Shown here: positions 48,446-57,384 of the stretch, one piece after another
Numbering within the stretch: position 1 is the stretch's first letter
Layout: each line of letters opens with the position of its first letter
Assembly (NCBI RefSeq): GCF_003944765.1
Contig: NZ_RWIU01000004.1
Location: forward strand, 186,001-250,000
DNA: 64,000 bases
Reading direction: 5' to 3'
Source of the DNA: Hymenobacter perfusus
GTDB lineage: Bacteria; Bacteroidota; Bacteroidia; Cytophagales; Hymenobacteraceae
The notes under the pieces: generated by a model
Told to the model about the DNA's origin: nothing
Databases searched by the model: none
Seen by the model: the letters and a program-made list of their open reading frames with translations, nothing else
Made by a program: the position numbers and the translations under genes

Positions 48446-51337
48446 ATGAAAAAACACTCTACTTCCGTGAAGTGGCTTCGGCTGCTATGGCTTCTGGTAG
48501 TGGTCTGTTGGCCGGCCCTGATTTCGGTGCAGGCGCAGCCTACGGGTTGCACCGGTGCCAGCCCCGGTGGACAGCCTGCTGATAATGGACTATATGCGGA
48601 GTATTTCAGTGGCTATTTCGCCGATGATCCGGCTTTTTTTACCGATAACAGTCATCCGGCCAGCCTTATCCGCACGGAGGCGCAGGTGAACTTCGCCGCC
48701 AACAACAGCTTCGGCGACCTGCTGCCCATAGCGGGCGGCACTGCCCAGGACCCGGACCGGTTTAGCCTGCGCCTGCGCGGTAGTCTCCGTATCACTACGG
48801 CCGGCGACTATACCTTTTACCTGACTTCGGACGATGCCGCCTACCTCTGGCTGGATGACAATGCCCTGGCGTTGCCTGTGGACCTTTCCACTGCCCTTAT
48901 TGATAACGGCGGCGGTCATTCCAGTCTTACCCGTTCGGTTACGGTAACGCTGCCGGCCGGCCGCCACAACGTGTTAATTCTGTACGGGGAAGACTGCTGC
49001 GACAATGTGCTGGTGTGGGAGTATGAAGGCCCCGGCATTGCCCGGCAGGTGGTGCCCGCCTCGGTACTGTGCACCTCGGTGGTGCCGCAGCCGTCCGCCC
49101 CGCAGGCTATTACCTACACCCCGGCTACCCGGGCTTTGCCTACCGGCACCTCGCGTAGCTCGGGCGTACCGGTGGTGCAGGATGGGGGCGCGGCCGTTAC
49201 GGAGTTTGCCGTGACCAACGCGGGTGCGCTGCCGGCTGGTATCACCATTAACGCCACTACGGGGGTACTGACGGCGGCAGCTTCCGTGGCCCAAGGAACC
49301 TATAATGTGGATGTGGCCGTCAGCAACGCCAACGGCACCAGCTCCTTCCGGAACGCCTTCCGGTTTCTGGTCACGGCTCCGCTACCCGGCGGCTGTGGCG
49401 GCCCCGACCCTGCCAGCGAGCCAGCCTCAGCGGGCCTGTACGCCGAATATTTCAGCGGTTATTTTGCCGATGATCCGGGATTCTTTACCAGCCTCACGCC
49501 GGGACTGATCCGTACCGACCCCCAGGTGAACTTCGCCGCCAGTAACAGCTTCGGGAATCTGCTGCCCGTAGCCACCGGCACCACCCAGGACCCCGATGAG
49601 TTCAGCCTGCGTCTGCGCGGTAGCCTGTACCTGGCCACTACAGGTTCTTATACCTTTTACCTGACGGCCGATGACGCCGCTTACCTCTGGCTGGATAACA
49701 ACGCGCTGGCACTGCCGGCCGCGCGGCCCGATGCGCTTATCGACAATGGGGGCTATCATCCGGCTACTACCGTGGCGGTTACGGTAACGCTGGGCGCGGG
49801 TCTGCACAATGTGTTGCTACTGTACGGTGATAATGGTCTGGGCAACAGCCTGGTGCTGGAGTACGAAAGTGCCGGCCTGGGCATCAGCCGGCAGGTGGTG
49901 CCCGGCACGCTGTTTTGCACCTCGGTGCAGCCGCTACTGCCGCCCCCGGCCGCCCTGGGCTATTCGCCCAAAAGTCTGCGGCTGGTAGTCGGTGCTTCGG
50001 CTACCTCTGCCGCTCCCACGGTTACGAGTGCCTCGGCCGTGGTAGAATACGCCATTGCCAACGCAGCCGACCTGCCGACGGGCATTACCATTAATGCTGC
50101 TACCGGTCAGGTAGCGGCCAATGCCACGGTGCCCGAAGACAGCTACCAGGTAGATGTGGCCGCGCGTAATGCCGGGGGCAGTGCCGTCTTTGCCCGCTCG
50201 CTGTCGGTGCAGGTGGTGCCGCCCGCGCCAGCCGGGTGCTCCGGGCTCGATGCGGGCGGCCGGCCGGCTTCGTCGGGGCTGTACGCCGAGTTTTTCCCGG
50301 GTTACTTCAACGATGATCCGGCCTTTTTTAACACCATAACCCCCGCCCAGGGGCGCAATGTGGAGGTGCTCGATTTCAGCAGCCCCGAAAGCTGGGGCGA
50401 CCTGACCGGAGCCGCCAGCGGTACCCCCGAAGACCCAGATAGCTTCAGTGCCCGCTTCAAAGGCCGCATCCGGATAGCGGTGGCCGGTACCTACACCTTC
50501 TACCTGACCGCCGACGACGGGGCGTTTCTGTGGCTGGATAATGCCGCCCTGGCCTCAACCCCGGTCATTGCTCAGGCACTCATTCAGAATGGCGGCCAGC
50601 ACCCCGAAACCACCGAGCAGGCCAGCATCTACCTCAGTGCCGGTCTGCACGATATTTTGGTGCTATACGGCGAAAATGCGGCTTTCAACAGCCTGAAGCT
50701 GGAATATGCCAGTACTCAGGCCGGCGTGGCCCGGCAGCTCACCCCCACGGCCGGTTTGTGCTCCTCCAGCTCCAATGCGCCACTGCCCGTAACGCTGGTC
50801 CGGTTTGGGGCCCAGCCGCAGGATGCTGATGTGGTCCTCAGCTGGGAAACGGCTCAGGAGCTGAACAGTGCGTCGTTTGAGGTAGAACGCTCCGCCAACG
50901 GACAGGTATTTGAGGGGCTTGGCCAGATAGCCGCTGCCGGTACTACTTCCAGGCCCCAGCGCTACTCCTTTACTGACCGCGCTCCGTTGTCGGGCATCAA
51001 CTATTACCGTCTGCGTCAGTTGGATCTGGATGGCACGGCCCACCTTTCCGGCGTGGTGGCGGTGCAGTGGGGCGGGACTGTGGTGACGCAGCTACGGCTG
51101 TTCCCGAACCCCAGTCCCAACGGTGAGGTGACAGTGGCGCTGACCCAGTCTACCCCCGAAGCCACCACCGTAGAAGTCTTGGATCTGCGCGGGGCCGTGG
51201 TACACCGCCAACTGGTGCCGGCCGCCAACCACCCCCAGGAAGTGCTCCTGAAGCTGCGGAAGCTGCCCGTGGGCATCTATCTCCTGCGCCTGATAACTCC
51301 CTCGAACGTTACCACCCGCCGACTGATGCTGGAGTAG
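48446..51337 (+). CDS. Large T9SS-exported protein with three PA14 domains
   Basis: The 963-residue protein has a signal peptide (LLWLLVVVCWPALISVQAQ) and three PA14-like domains at about 35-210, 325-490 and 605-770. Each starts GLYAE(Y/F)F(S/P)GYF and contains YTFYLT(S/A)DD(A/G)A(Y/F)LWLD. Two putative Ig (He_PIG-like) domains lie between them (LPAGITINATTGVLTAAASV and LPTGITINAATGQVAANATV), then a FnIII-like part and a type A T9SS sorting domain (LRLFPNPSPNGEVTVAL, VGIYLLRLITPSNVTTRRL). PA14 domains bind glycans, so it may be a surface adhesin or polysaccharide-binding protein. PA14 copies 1 and 2 are very similar even at DNA level, a sign of recent internal duplication. Confidence 0.93.
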   Translation: MKKHSTSVKWLRLLWLLVVVCWPALISVQAQPTGCTGASPGGQPADNGLYAEYFSGYFADDPAFFTDNSHPASLIRTEAQVNFAANNSFGDLLPIAGGTAQDPDRFSLRLRGSLRITTAGDYTFYLTSDDAAYLWLDDNALALPVDLSTALIDNGGGHSSLTRSVTVTLPAGRHNVLILYGEDCCDNVLVWEYEGPGIARQVVPASVLCTSVVPQPSAPQAITYTPATRALPTGTSRSSGVPVVQDGGAAVTEFAVTNAGALPAGITINATTGVLTAAASVAQGTYNVDVAVSNANGTSSFRNAFRFLVTAPLPGGCGGPDPASEPASAGLYAEYFSGYFADDPGFFTSLTPGLIRTDPQVNFAASNSFGNLLPVATGTTQDPDEFSLRLRGSLYLATTGSYTFYLTADDAAYLWLDNNALALPAARPDALIDNGGYHPATTVAVTVTLGAGLHNVLLLYGDNGLGNSLVLEYESAGLGISRQVVPGTLFCTSVQPLLPPPAALGYSPKSLRLVVGASATSAAPTVTSASAVVEYAIANAADLPTGITINAATGQVAANATVPEDSYQVDVAARNAGGSAVFARSLSVQVVPPAPAGCSGLDAGGRPASSGLYAEFFPGYFNDDPAFFNTITPAQGRNVEVLDFSSPESWGDLTGAASGTPEDPDSFSARFKGRIRIAVAGTYTFYLTADDGAFLWLDNAALASTPVIAQALIQNGGQHPETTEQASIYLSAGLHDILVLYGENAAFNSLKLEYASTQAGVARQLTPTAGLCSSSSNAPLPVTLVRFGAQPQDADVVLSWETAQELNSASFEVERSANGQVFEGLGQIAAAGTTSRPQRYSFTDRAPLSGINYYRLRQLDLDGTAHLSGVVAVQWGGTVVTQLRLFPNPSPNGEVTVALTQSTPEATTVEVLDLRGAVVHRQLVPAANHPQEVLLKLRKLPVGIYLLRLITPSNVTTRRLMLE

Positions 51338-51355
51338 CTGAGCGGGCCTCTGAAA

Positions 51356-51396
51356 CGCAAAAGGCTCCAACGACGTGCCGTTGGAGCCTTTTTGCG
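51356..51396. terminator. Terminator between convergent genes
   Basis: A 17-base stem (CGCAAAAGGCTCCAACG and complement with one bulged T) with T5 lies 18 bases after the PA14 stop and 24 bases from the GIN-domain stop. Confidence 0.85.
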
Positions 51397-51419
51397 TCAG
51401 GGTTTAACCGATGTATGCC

Positions 51420-52127
51420 TTACTCGCGGTGGACGCGGCCGCTGCCTACCACCGAGCTTTTTACCTGCGGATTGCCCGTCACGTACACCTCGCCCGAGCC
51501 CACAATGCTGGCCTCCAGCAACTGCGTGGCCTGCACCCGACAGTCGCCGGAGCCGCTGATGCTCACGCTGCAGGTTTTGCTTTGCAGCTTCGCCGCCTGC
51601 ACGCCGCCCGAGCCGCTCACGCTGATGGCCTGTTCCGGAGCCACCCCCGCCGCCTGAATCGTGCCCGAGCCTGAGAGGGAAGAGCTGATTTTATCAGCCG
51701 TGACGCTGGTGAGCTGAATGCCGCCCGAGCCACTGACGGCCAGGTCCAGGTTGGCCGCTTTAATGGTGTCGGCGGCCTTGATGGTGCCGGAACCGCCCAC
51801 CGACAGGCCCTTGATAACGGGCATGGTTACGTATACCGTCACGTTGCCTTTCATATTATACCAACTCATGCCGCTTTGCTTTTTGGTATTGATGCGCAGC
51901 TTGTTGTTGGTCACAATGGTTTCGAGGTGGGCCAGGTCCTCCGCGTCGCCCTGCACTTCTACTTTCTGCGGGCTGCCCTGGCGCAGCACCACTTTCATGG
52001 AACCACCCAGGCCTACCGAGGTAAAAGCGCCAACGGTGCGGGTTTCTCGGGTATCCGCCGTGCGGAAAGCGGATAATAGTACAAGGGCTAGGAACAGGCC
52101 GGGCAGCAGGAAACGGAAGGCTTTCAT
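51420..52127 (-). CDS. Head-GIN-domain (DUF2807) secreted protein
   Basis: The 235-residue protein has a signal peptide (FLLPGLFLALVLLSAFRTAD) and then the head-GIN fold: RTVGAFTSVGLGGSMKVVLRQG followed by a right-handed beta-helix with repeats like SGSGGIQ, SGSGTIQ, SGSGGVQ, SGSGDCR and VGSGEVY every 20-25 residues. These proteins are common and periplasmic or surface-located in Bacteroidota; a carbohydrate- or lipid-related role has been proposed, with no proven activity. Convergent with the PA14 gene and divided from it by a shared terminator. Confidence 0.9.
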   Translation of the reverse strand: MKAFRFLLPGLFLALVLLSAFRTADTRETRTVGAFTSVGLGGSMKVVLRQGSPQKVEVQGDAEDLAHLETIVTNNKLRINTKKQSGMSWYNMKGNVTVYVTMPVIKGLSVGGSGTIKAADTIKAANLDLAVSGSGGIQLTSVTADKISSSLSGSGTIQAAGVAPEQAISVSGSGGVQAAKLQSKTCSVSISGSGDCRVQATQLLEASIVGSGEVYVTGNPQVKSSVVGSGRVHRE

Positions 52128-52216
52128 AAGGCAGTAGCGTTGAAGAGTGGAACGGTTGCCCGGACAGATGCGGGTGGCGAGGCAACCGTTGCCTGGGTCC
52201 CGAAAATAGCCGGGGC

Positions 52217-52630
52217 CTAGGCCGGGCCGGGGCGTAGCGAGGCGGGCATGGCTTCAGGCCCGGCCCGCATCAGATACCCTTGCCCCCAGCTCACCAGCGC
52301 GGCTATCATGGGTTGCACCCGCTGGCCTTGCTCGGTGAGCGAGTATTCCACTTTGGGCGGCACCTGCTGGTACACCACCCGTTGCACAATGCCATCCAGC
52401 TCCAACTCCCGCAATTCCTGAATCAGCATCTTCTCGGTGATTTCCGGGAGTAGGCGCCGTAGTTCCCCGTAGCGCCGGGCACCTCCGAACAGGGTGCTCA
52501 AAACCAGTAGCTTCCATTTGCCGCCCAGCACATTAAGCGTCGTGCGTACGGGGCAGAAATCAAACGGGCCAAGCGCCAGGTTGGCGTGCCAGTCCGATTC
52601 GGCCACTTGTTGTTTGGTGAGTTTGCCCAT
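52217..52630 (-). CDS. HxlR-family transcriptional regulator
   Basis: The 137-residue winged-helix protein has CPVRTTLNVLGGKWKLLVLS, ITEKMLIQELRELELDGIVQR and VEYSLTEQGQRVQPMI, the standard HxlR order. HxlR regulators often sense aldehydes, quinones or redox state through a conserved Cys near the N-terminus; the Cys in DFCPVRT is present. It is divergent from the NmrA-like oxidoreductase, the usual pairing, so it probably controls that gene and itself through the dyad between them. Confidence 0.93.
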   Translation of the reverse strand: MGKLTKQQVAESDWHANLALGPFDFCPVRTTLNVLGGKWKLLVLSTLFGGARRYGELRRLLPEITEKMLIQELRELELDGIVQRVVYQQVPPKVEYSLTEQGQRVQPMIAALVSWGQGYLMRAGPEAMPASLRPGPA

Positions 52631-52668
52631 ATTTATTCTGGCTGATATTCAGCAATTCTGTGAAAAAG

Positions 52669-52699
52669 GTAAGCACCCTACTTTATGGTAGGTACTTGC
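52669..52699. promoter_or_regulatory. Imperfect dyad, possible HxlR operator
   Basis: GTAAGCACCCTAC and GTAGGTACTTGC form an imperfect dyad (one gap, two mismatches) 39 bases before the regulator start. AAAGGTAAG is also directly repeated at about 52666 and 52707. Confidence 0.4.
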
Positions 52700-52791
52700 T
52701 AAAAGGAAAGGTAAGTGATTTTCTTTGTGAAGCATGAAGCGTGGGGATAGTCCGCCGTGCTTCAGAACCCAACTTCTTACCAGACACGCAT

Positions 52792-53703
52792 ATGGCAAAG
52801 CATTTTGTAATCACCGGTGCTACCGGCAACATTGGTACGGCCCTCGTGCATGAGTTGCTCGGGCAGGGGCATAAGGTAACGGCCGTGGCCCGGGCCAGTG
52901 CCCGCCTTGATGCGCTGGCCCAGGCCGGCGCCACAACCCGGCCCGGCAACCTGCACGATGTGGCCTTCCTGACGGAAGTCCTGCGCGGGGCCGATGCCGC
53001 TTTCCTGATGATTCCGCCCAACCCCACCGCTCCCGACGTGCTGGCGCACATGCAGCAGGTAGGGCAGGCCATGACCGAGGCCGTGCGCGCGGCCGGGCTG
53101 GCGCAGGCGGTGCATCTGAGCAGCATTGGGGCCGATTTGCCGGCCGGGACCGGGCCGGTGGTTGGGCTCTATCACCAGGAGGCCCGGCTGAATGCCGTGG
53201 AGGGGCTGGCCGTGGCGCATCTGCGGCCGGCGTATTTCATGGAAAACCTGCTGGCCAATGTGGGCCTGATTCAGCACATGGGCAGCATGGGTTCCGGAAT
53301 GAGCCCCGATCTGGCGTTCCCCATGGTTGCTACCCGGGACATTGCCGCCAAAGCCGCCGGGCTGCTGCAACATGGCTTCGAGGCGGGCTCGGTACACTAC
53401 ATTCTGGGGCCGCAGAATTACAGCATGCAGGATGCGGCCCGGGCCATCGGGGCTGCCATTGGCCGGCCGGAGCTGCCCTACGTGCAGTTTCCGTATGCCG
53501 ATGCCAAGCAGGGCATGATCGGGGCCGGCCTCTCCGAAAGCATGGCCAGCCTCTATGACGAAATGACGCGCAACATGAACGAGGAAAAAGTAATGGTACA
53601 CGAGTCCCGCACCGCCGAAAGTAGCTCGTCTACCACCATGAGCGAGTTTGCCGGCGCGGTATTTGCCCCGGCGTTTCAGGGTGCCGCCGGCCGGCCGGTA
53701 TAA
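52792..53703 (+). CDS. NmrA-like NAD(P)-binding oxidoreductase
   Basis: The 303-residue protein is read from the ATG at 52792. It has a Rossmann N-terminus with the glycine motif GATGNIG (MAKHFVITGATGNIGTALVH), a second-strand TAVARAS and the region LAQAVHLSSIGADLP typical of NmrA/SDR-atypical proteins. YHQEARLNAVEGLAVAHLRPAYFMENLL fits the substrate-binding helix and the conserved Pro-Ala-x-Phe-Met-Glu-Asn. Members are NAD(P)H-quinone reductases or redox-sensing proteins. An upstream in-frame GTG at 52741 would put 17 odd residues before the Rossmann strand. Divergent from its likely regulator HxlR; strong terminator after the gene. Confidence 0.93.
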   Translation: MAKHFVITGATGNIGTALVHELLGQGHKVTAVARASARLDALAQAGATTRPGNLHDVAFLTEVLRGADAAFLMIPPNPTAPDVLAHMQQVGQAMTEAVRAAGLAQAVHLSSIGADLPAGTGPVVGLYHQEARLNAVEGLAVAHLRPAYFMENLLANVGLIQHMGSMGSGMSPDLAFPMVATRDIAAKAAGLLQHGFEAGSVHYILGPQNYSMQDAARAIGAAIGRPELPYVQFPYADAKQGMIGAGLSESMASLYDEMTRNMNEEKVMVHESRTAESSSSTTMSEFAGAVFAPAFQGAAGRPV

Positions 53704-53717
53704 GGCTGACCGGCGCC

Positions 53718-53767
53718 GCACAAAAAACAACGCCCGCCGGATTTTCGGCGGGCGTTGTTTTTTGTGC
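53718..53767. terminator. Very strong bidirectional terminator
   Basis: Perfect 22-base arms at 53718-53739 and 53746-53767 (core ACAACGCCCGCCG) with A6 and T6 runs lie 15 bases after the NmrA stop. Confidence 0.88.
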
Positions 53768-53828
53768 AGTTTTGGGCTCCCGGTTTCGGTTCCGTCCGGG
53801 CACCTGTTGTTCCTTTGCTTATCCGGCC

Positions 53829-54299
53829 ATGCATCCCCACGAAGAGCTTCTGCACCGCTTCTACCAGGCCTTTCAGCGCCGCGACCACGCCGGCATGGCC
53901 GCGTGCTACCACCCCGAGGCCACCTTCGAAGACGCAGCCTTCCAGCTGAAAGGAGCCGAAATTGGGCAGATGTGGCGCATGCTTTGCGAGCGGGGCCGCG
54001 ACCTGCGCCTGGCCTACAACGACGTAGCGGCCGACGAGCATGTCGGCCGCGCCACCTGGGATGCCCGCTACACCTTCTCGCAAACCCGCCGCAAGGTGCA
54101 CAACCACATTCAGGCCCATTTCACCTTCCAGGACGGCCTCATCCGCACCCACCGCGACGAGTTCAGCTTCTGGCGCTGGTCGCGGCAGGCGCTGGGGCCG
54201 GTGGGCTGGCTGCTGGGTTGGTCGGCCTTCTTGCAAAACAAGGTGCGCGCTACCGCCCGGCAAGGTCTGGAGCAGTTCATGGCCCGCCCGAAACAGTAG
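53829..54299 (+). CDS. NTF2-like (SnoaL-type) protein
   Basis: The 156-residue protein is read from the ATG at 53829. MHPHEELLHRFYQAFQRRDH, AACYHPEATFEDAAFQLKG and THRDEFSFWRWSRQALG fit the NTF2-like cone fold; the C-terminal half has a longer tail with GWLLGWSAFLQNKVRATAR. SnoaL-type members include polyketide cyclases, isomerases and many of unknown use. A longer in-frame start at 53772 overlaps the preceding terminator region and is rejected. No partner is obvious nearby. Confidence 0.88.
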   Translation: MHPHEELLHRFYQAFQRRDHAGMAACYHPEATFEDAAFQLKGAEIGQMWRMLCERGRDLRLAYNDVAADEHVGRATWDARYTFSQTRRKVHNHIQAHFTFQDGLIRTHRDEFSFWRWSRQALGPVGWLLGWSAFLQNKVRATARQGLEQFMARPKQ

Positions 54300-54335
54300 C
54301 TGGGTAGCAGTACTCGCATAAAAAGAACTTCACCA

Positions 54336-54504
54336 ACAGAACGTCATTCCGAGCTTGCCGAGGAATCTCGCGTGCTGACGTTGCTAAGCTGACCGGCATG
54401 CTTCATCGGGCGTCCGCTTGTTGAAGCATCTCTACCGCTTCGTTGAATTACTACCACAACAAAGCGGTAGAGATGCTTCGGCTTCGCTCAGTATGACGTT
54501 CTGT
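54336..54504. repeat. MITE-like intergenic element with terminal and internal inverted repeats
   Basis: The terminal repeats are 54336-54353 and 54487-54504 (ACAGAACGTCAT then YCGAG-like ends, 16 of 18 match). Inside, 54423-54440 and 54462-54479 form a perfect 18-base stem (GAAGCATCTCTACCGCTT). No gene is present. I recall very similar intergenic sequences from other Hymenobacter genomes, which is background memory, not checked. Confidence 0.7.
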
Positions 54505-54523
54505 ATGTTTCTGTGTGTTGACA

Positions 54524-54566
54524 AGCAAAAAAGGCTTTCTGCACTGCGCAGAAAGCCTTTTTTGCT
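54524..54566. terminator. Bidirectional terminator
   Basis: A 19-base stem AGCAAAAAAGGCTTTCTGC and complement with A6/T6 runs, 20 bases from the M13 peptidase stop. Confidence 0.85.
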
Positions 54567-54585
54567 TCGTTTCTGAAAAGTCAGC

Positions 54586-56643
54586 CTACCAGATTTTTAC
54601 CCGGGCCGAATCAGCCAGGTAAAGTTTCTGGCCGGGCTTTACGTTGAAGGCTTCGTAGAACTCCGGCACGTCGGCGAAGGGGCCGTTGATGCGGAACTGG
54701 GCCGGCGAGTGCACATCGGTGAGGATAGCCTGGGCCAGTCGCTCGTCGCGCTGGTGGGTTTGCCAGCCCAGCGCATAGCCCAGGAAGTAGCGTTGGGTGG
54801 GCGTGAGGCCGCCAATTTTCTCGCCCTTTTTGTACTGCTCGGTCTTCTTGAAGGCATCCAAAGCAATGACGATGCCGCCCAGGTCGGCAATGTTTTCGCC
54901 GGCCGTGGCCTTGCCGTTGATGTGCAGCGAATCGAGGATGGTGTAGCCGTTGAACTGGCGCACGATGCCGTTGACGCGCTGCTGGAAGGCGGCCCGATCC
55001 TTTTTGCTCCACCAGTTGCGCAGGTTGCCTTTCTCATCAAATTGGCTGCCCTCATCATCGAAGCCGTGGGTCAGCTCGTGGCCGATGGTGCTGGCCCCGG
55101 CATAGCCGTAGATAACGGCATCGTCGGCGTTGGCGTCAATCAGGCCGGGAATGGCGAAAATAGCGGCCGGCAGCACAATTTCGTTGTTGCTGGGGTTGTA
55201 GTAGGCGTTATAGGTCTGGGGCGTCATGCCCCACTCGGTACGGTCCACAGGTTTGCCCAGCTTGCTCAGGTTGTAGCGGTAGGCCCATTCGTTGGCGCGC
55301 ATCACGTTGGCGGCGTAGGAGCTGCGGTCCACTTTCAGGGATGAATAGTCCTTCCACTTATCGGGGTAGCCTACTTTGCGGGTGATTTTGGTGAGCTTCA
55401 CCAGGGCCTTTTGCTTGGTGGAGTCGCTCATCCAGTCCAGCTTCTGAATATGCTCGCGGAAGGAAGCTACCACGTTTTCGGTGAGGTCCTCGTAGCGCTT
55501 CTTGGTGGCGGGAGTGAAGTATTCCTGCACGAACAGCTGGCCCAGGGCCTCGCCCATGGCGTTTTCCTCGGCATCGAGTACGCGCTTCCAGCGGGGGCGC
55601 TGCTGCTTGGCGCCCTGCAGCACGGTGCCGTAGAAGCGGAAGTTCTCGTTGTCGAAGTCCTGGCTGAGCTTGCCGGCAAAGGCGTGTACCAGCTGCCACT
55701 GCAGGTAGGCTTTCCAGTCGGCCAGGGGCGCGGTGGTGAGCAGGCGGCCGGCTTCGCGGTAGAACTCGGGCTGCCCCACAATCACCGTATCTACCTTGGC
55801 AAGCTGCATCTGGGCCAGCCAGGGCTTCCAGCTGAGGCCGGGTGTGAGCTTATCCAGGCCCGAAACGGCCATTTTGTTGTAGTTGGCGTACGGGTCGCGC
55901 AGGGCTTCGAGCTTGCGCGAGGAAGCGGCCAGCTTGGTTTCCAGCTGCACCACGCGTTGGGCGCTGGCCTGGGACATAGCCGCATCCTGGCCCAGCAGCC
56001 CGAACATGGTGGCAAGGTGCTTATCGTACTCCTGCCGGATGTTTTTGGTGCGGGCGTCCTTGTTGAAGTAATAGTCGCGGTTGGGTAAACCCAGGCCCGA
56101 CTGCCACAGCTGCAAGGCCATTTTGTCGCTGTTTTTGGCGTCCTGGCCCACGTAGTAGCCAATGAGGGCATTCACGCCCAGCGGCTGCAGACGGGCAATG
56201 GCGGCCTGCACATCGGCCACCGACTGCATGGCGGCAATGCGGTCCAGCTCCTGCTTCAGGGGCGCTACGCCCTGCTGGTTAATGGTGGCGCTGTCCATGC
56301 CCGTGGCCCAGAAGTCGCCGATTTTCTGCTGCACCGAGCCAGCGGCGGCGCTGGTTTTGGCGGCGTCTTCGTTGAGCTTGCGCAGGCGGGCGTACACCTC
56401 GTTCTGCACCTCCTTGCCGATGCCCCAGTTGCTTTCCGACGCCGGAATAGGATGCTGCTTGAACCAGGCCCCGTTGGCGTAGTTGTAAAAATCGTCGCCG
56501 GGGCGCACGGTGGTGTCTAGGTTGGCCTGGATGAGGTCGGGGCCGGTGGCCTGGGACTTGCCGCCGGGCTGGCAGGCCGTGAATACGAGGCCCAGCAGCG
56601 GGGCCGCCAGCAGCCAGGGCCGCAGGGGAGGGGAGAAAATCAT
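54586..56643 (-). CDS. M13-family (neprilysin-like) zinc metallopeptidase lipoprotein
   Basis: The 685-residue protein is read from the ATG at 56641-56643 and has a lipoprotein signal (LLGLVFTACQPGG). The M13 N-terminal part (GDDFYNYANGAWFKQHPIPA) is followed by the catalytic part with NAYYNPSNNEIVLPAAI, the zinc motif in STIGHELTHGFDDEG, and the downstream GENIADLGG carrying the third ligand Glu. DVHSPAQFRINGP near the end is the usual substrate-binding segment. It should trim peptides in the periplasm. An in-frame start at 56766 overlaps the divergent gene region and is rejected. Confidence 0.95.
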   Translation of the reverse strand: MIFSPPLRPWLLAAPLLGLVFTACQPGGKSQATGPDLIQANLDTTVRPGDDFYNYANGAWFKQHPIPASESNWGIGKEVQNEVYARLRKLNEDAAKTSAAAGSVQQKIGDFWATGMDSATINQQGVAPLKQELDRIAAMQSVADVQAAIARLQPLGVNALIGYYVGQDAKNSDKMALQLWQSGLGLPNRDYYFNKDARTKNIRQEYDKHLATMFGLLGQDAAMSQASAQRVVQLETKLAASSRKLEALRDPYANYNKMAVSGLDKLTPGLSWKPWLAQMQLAKVDTVIVGQPEFYREAGRLLTTAPLADWKAYLQWQLVHAFAGKLSQDFDNENFRFYGTVLQGAKQQRPRWKRVLDAEENAMGEALGQLFVQEYFTPATKKRYEDLTENVVASFREHIQKLDWMSDSTKQKALVKLTKITRKVGYPDKWKDYSSLKVDRSSYAANVMRANEWAYRYNLSKLGKPVDRTEWGMTPQTYNAYYNPSNNEIVLPAAIFAIPGLIDANADDAVIYGYAGASTIGHELTHGFDDEGSQFDEKGNLRNWWSKKDRAAFQQRVNGIVRQFNGYTILDSLHINGKATAGENIADLGGIVIALDAFKKTEQYKKGEKIGGLTPTQRYFLGYALGWQTHQRDERLAQAILTDVHSPAQFRINGPFADVPEFYEAFNVKPGQKLYLADSARVKIW

Positions 56644-56737
56644 AGAAAACGACAGGTAAGGGAGGACGAATGTAGCGCGAATGAGTTGTTTCGCGTAGCG
56701 GCAAGGACGCCGCCCTCTTTCCGGTCGTTGCCTGCCC

Positions 56738-57172
56738 ATGAAACTCCCGCATCTGCTGCTGCTCAACCTGGCCGTGGCCGCTTACCTCACCGGCCTCATC
56801 TGGACGGTGCAGCTGGTGCATTACCCCGGTTTCGCCTACGTGGCCCCCGAGAAATTCGGGGCGTTTCATGAGCACCACACCCGCACCATGAGCTGGGTAG
56901 TGTTGGCCCCGATGGTGCTGGAGCTGGGCCTGGCCGGCTGGCTGGCCGGGGCGGCCCCGGAGCTGGGCGCGGCCCGCTGGGGGCAGCTGGCGCTGGTGCT
57001 GCTCATCTGGGCCGTGACGTTTCTGATTTCGGTGCCGTTTCACAACCGCCTCGGCACCCACGGCTACGATTACGTGGCCATCGACGGGCTGGTGCGCACT
57101 AACTGGCTCCGCACCGTGGCCTGGACCATCCGGAGCGGCCTGCTGGGCTGGCTGCTGTGGAAAGTTTTGTAG
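56738..57172 (+). CDS. Four-helix integral membrane protein of unknown function
   Basis: The 144-residue protein has four hydrophobic segments (LLLNLAVAAYLTGLIWTVQLV, VVLAPMVLELGLAGWLAGA, LALVLLIWAVTFLISVPF, VAWTIRSGLLGWLLWKVL) and conserved-looking HYPGF, FHEHHTRTMSWVV and PFHNRLGTHGYDY. It resembles DUF1772-type or related small membrane proteins, but I do not assign a family with certainty. Several His residues in the loops could bind metal. It is divergent from the M13 peptidase and ends 2 bases before a repeat element. Confidence 0.75.
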   Translation: MKLPHLLLLNLAVAAYLTGLIWTVQLVHYPGFAYVAPEKFGAFHEHHTRTMSWVVLAPMVLELGLAGWLAGAAPELGAARWGQLALVLLIWAVTFLISVPFHNRLGTHGYDYVAIDGLVRTNWLRTVAWTIRSGLLGWLLWKVL

Positions 57173-57174
57173 CG

Positions 57175-57365
57175 GAAAGCCTTTGCTTGGCGTATCGTTG
57201 CAAAGTGGTTCGGCGTGGGCGTTCCAGAACTGAAGCCCTGGGCTAGTAGTCAGCGAAACAGCCAACGAACCATAGCGCCTCTCCGTTTCCCAGGGCTAAA
57301 GCCCTGGGAAACGGAGAGGCGCCACAACTACCAACCATATACCGAGACGCGAAGCAAAGGCTTCG
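57175..57365. repeat. MITE-like element with terminal inverted repeats and a long central palindrome
   Basis: The ends are 57175-57197 and 57343-57365 (shared AGCCTTTGCTT-GCGT-TCG, about 18 of 23 positions). The centre, 57275-57297 paired with 57300-57322, is a perfect 23-base stem with a 2-base loop (GCGCCTCTCCGTTTCCCAGG...). No gene is present. It differs in sequence from the element at 54336. Confidence 0.7.
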
Positions 57366-57384
57366 CGCTGCAATCTGCCCCACA

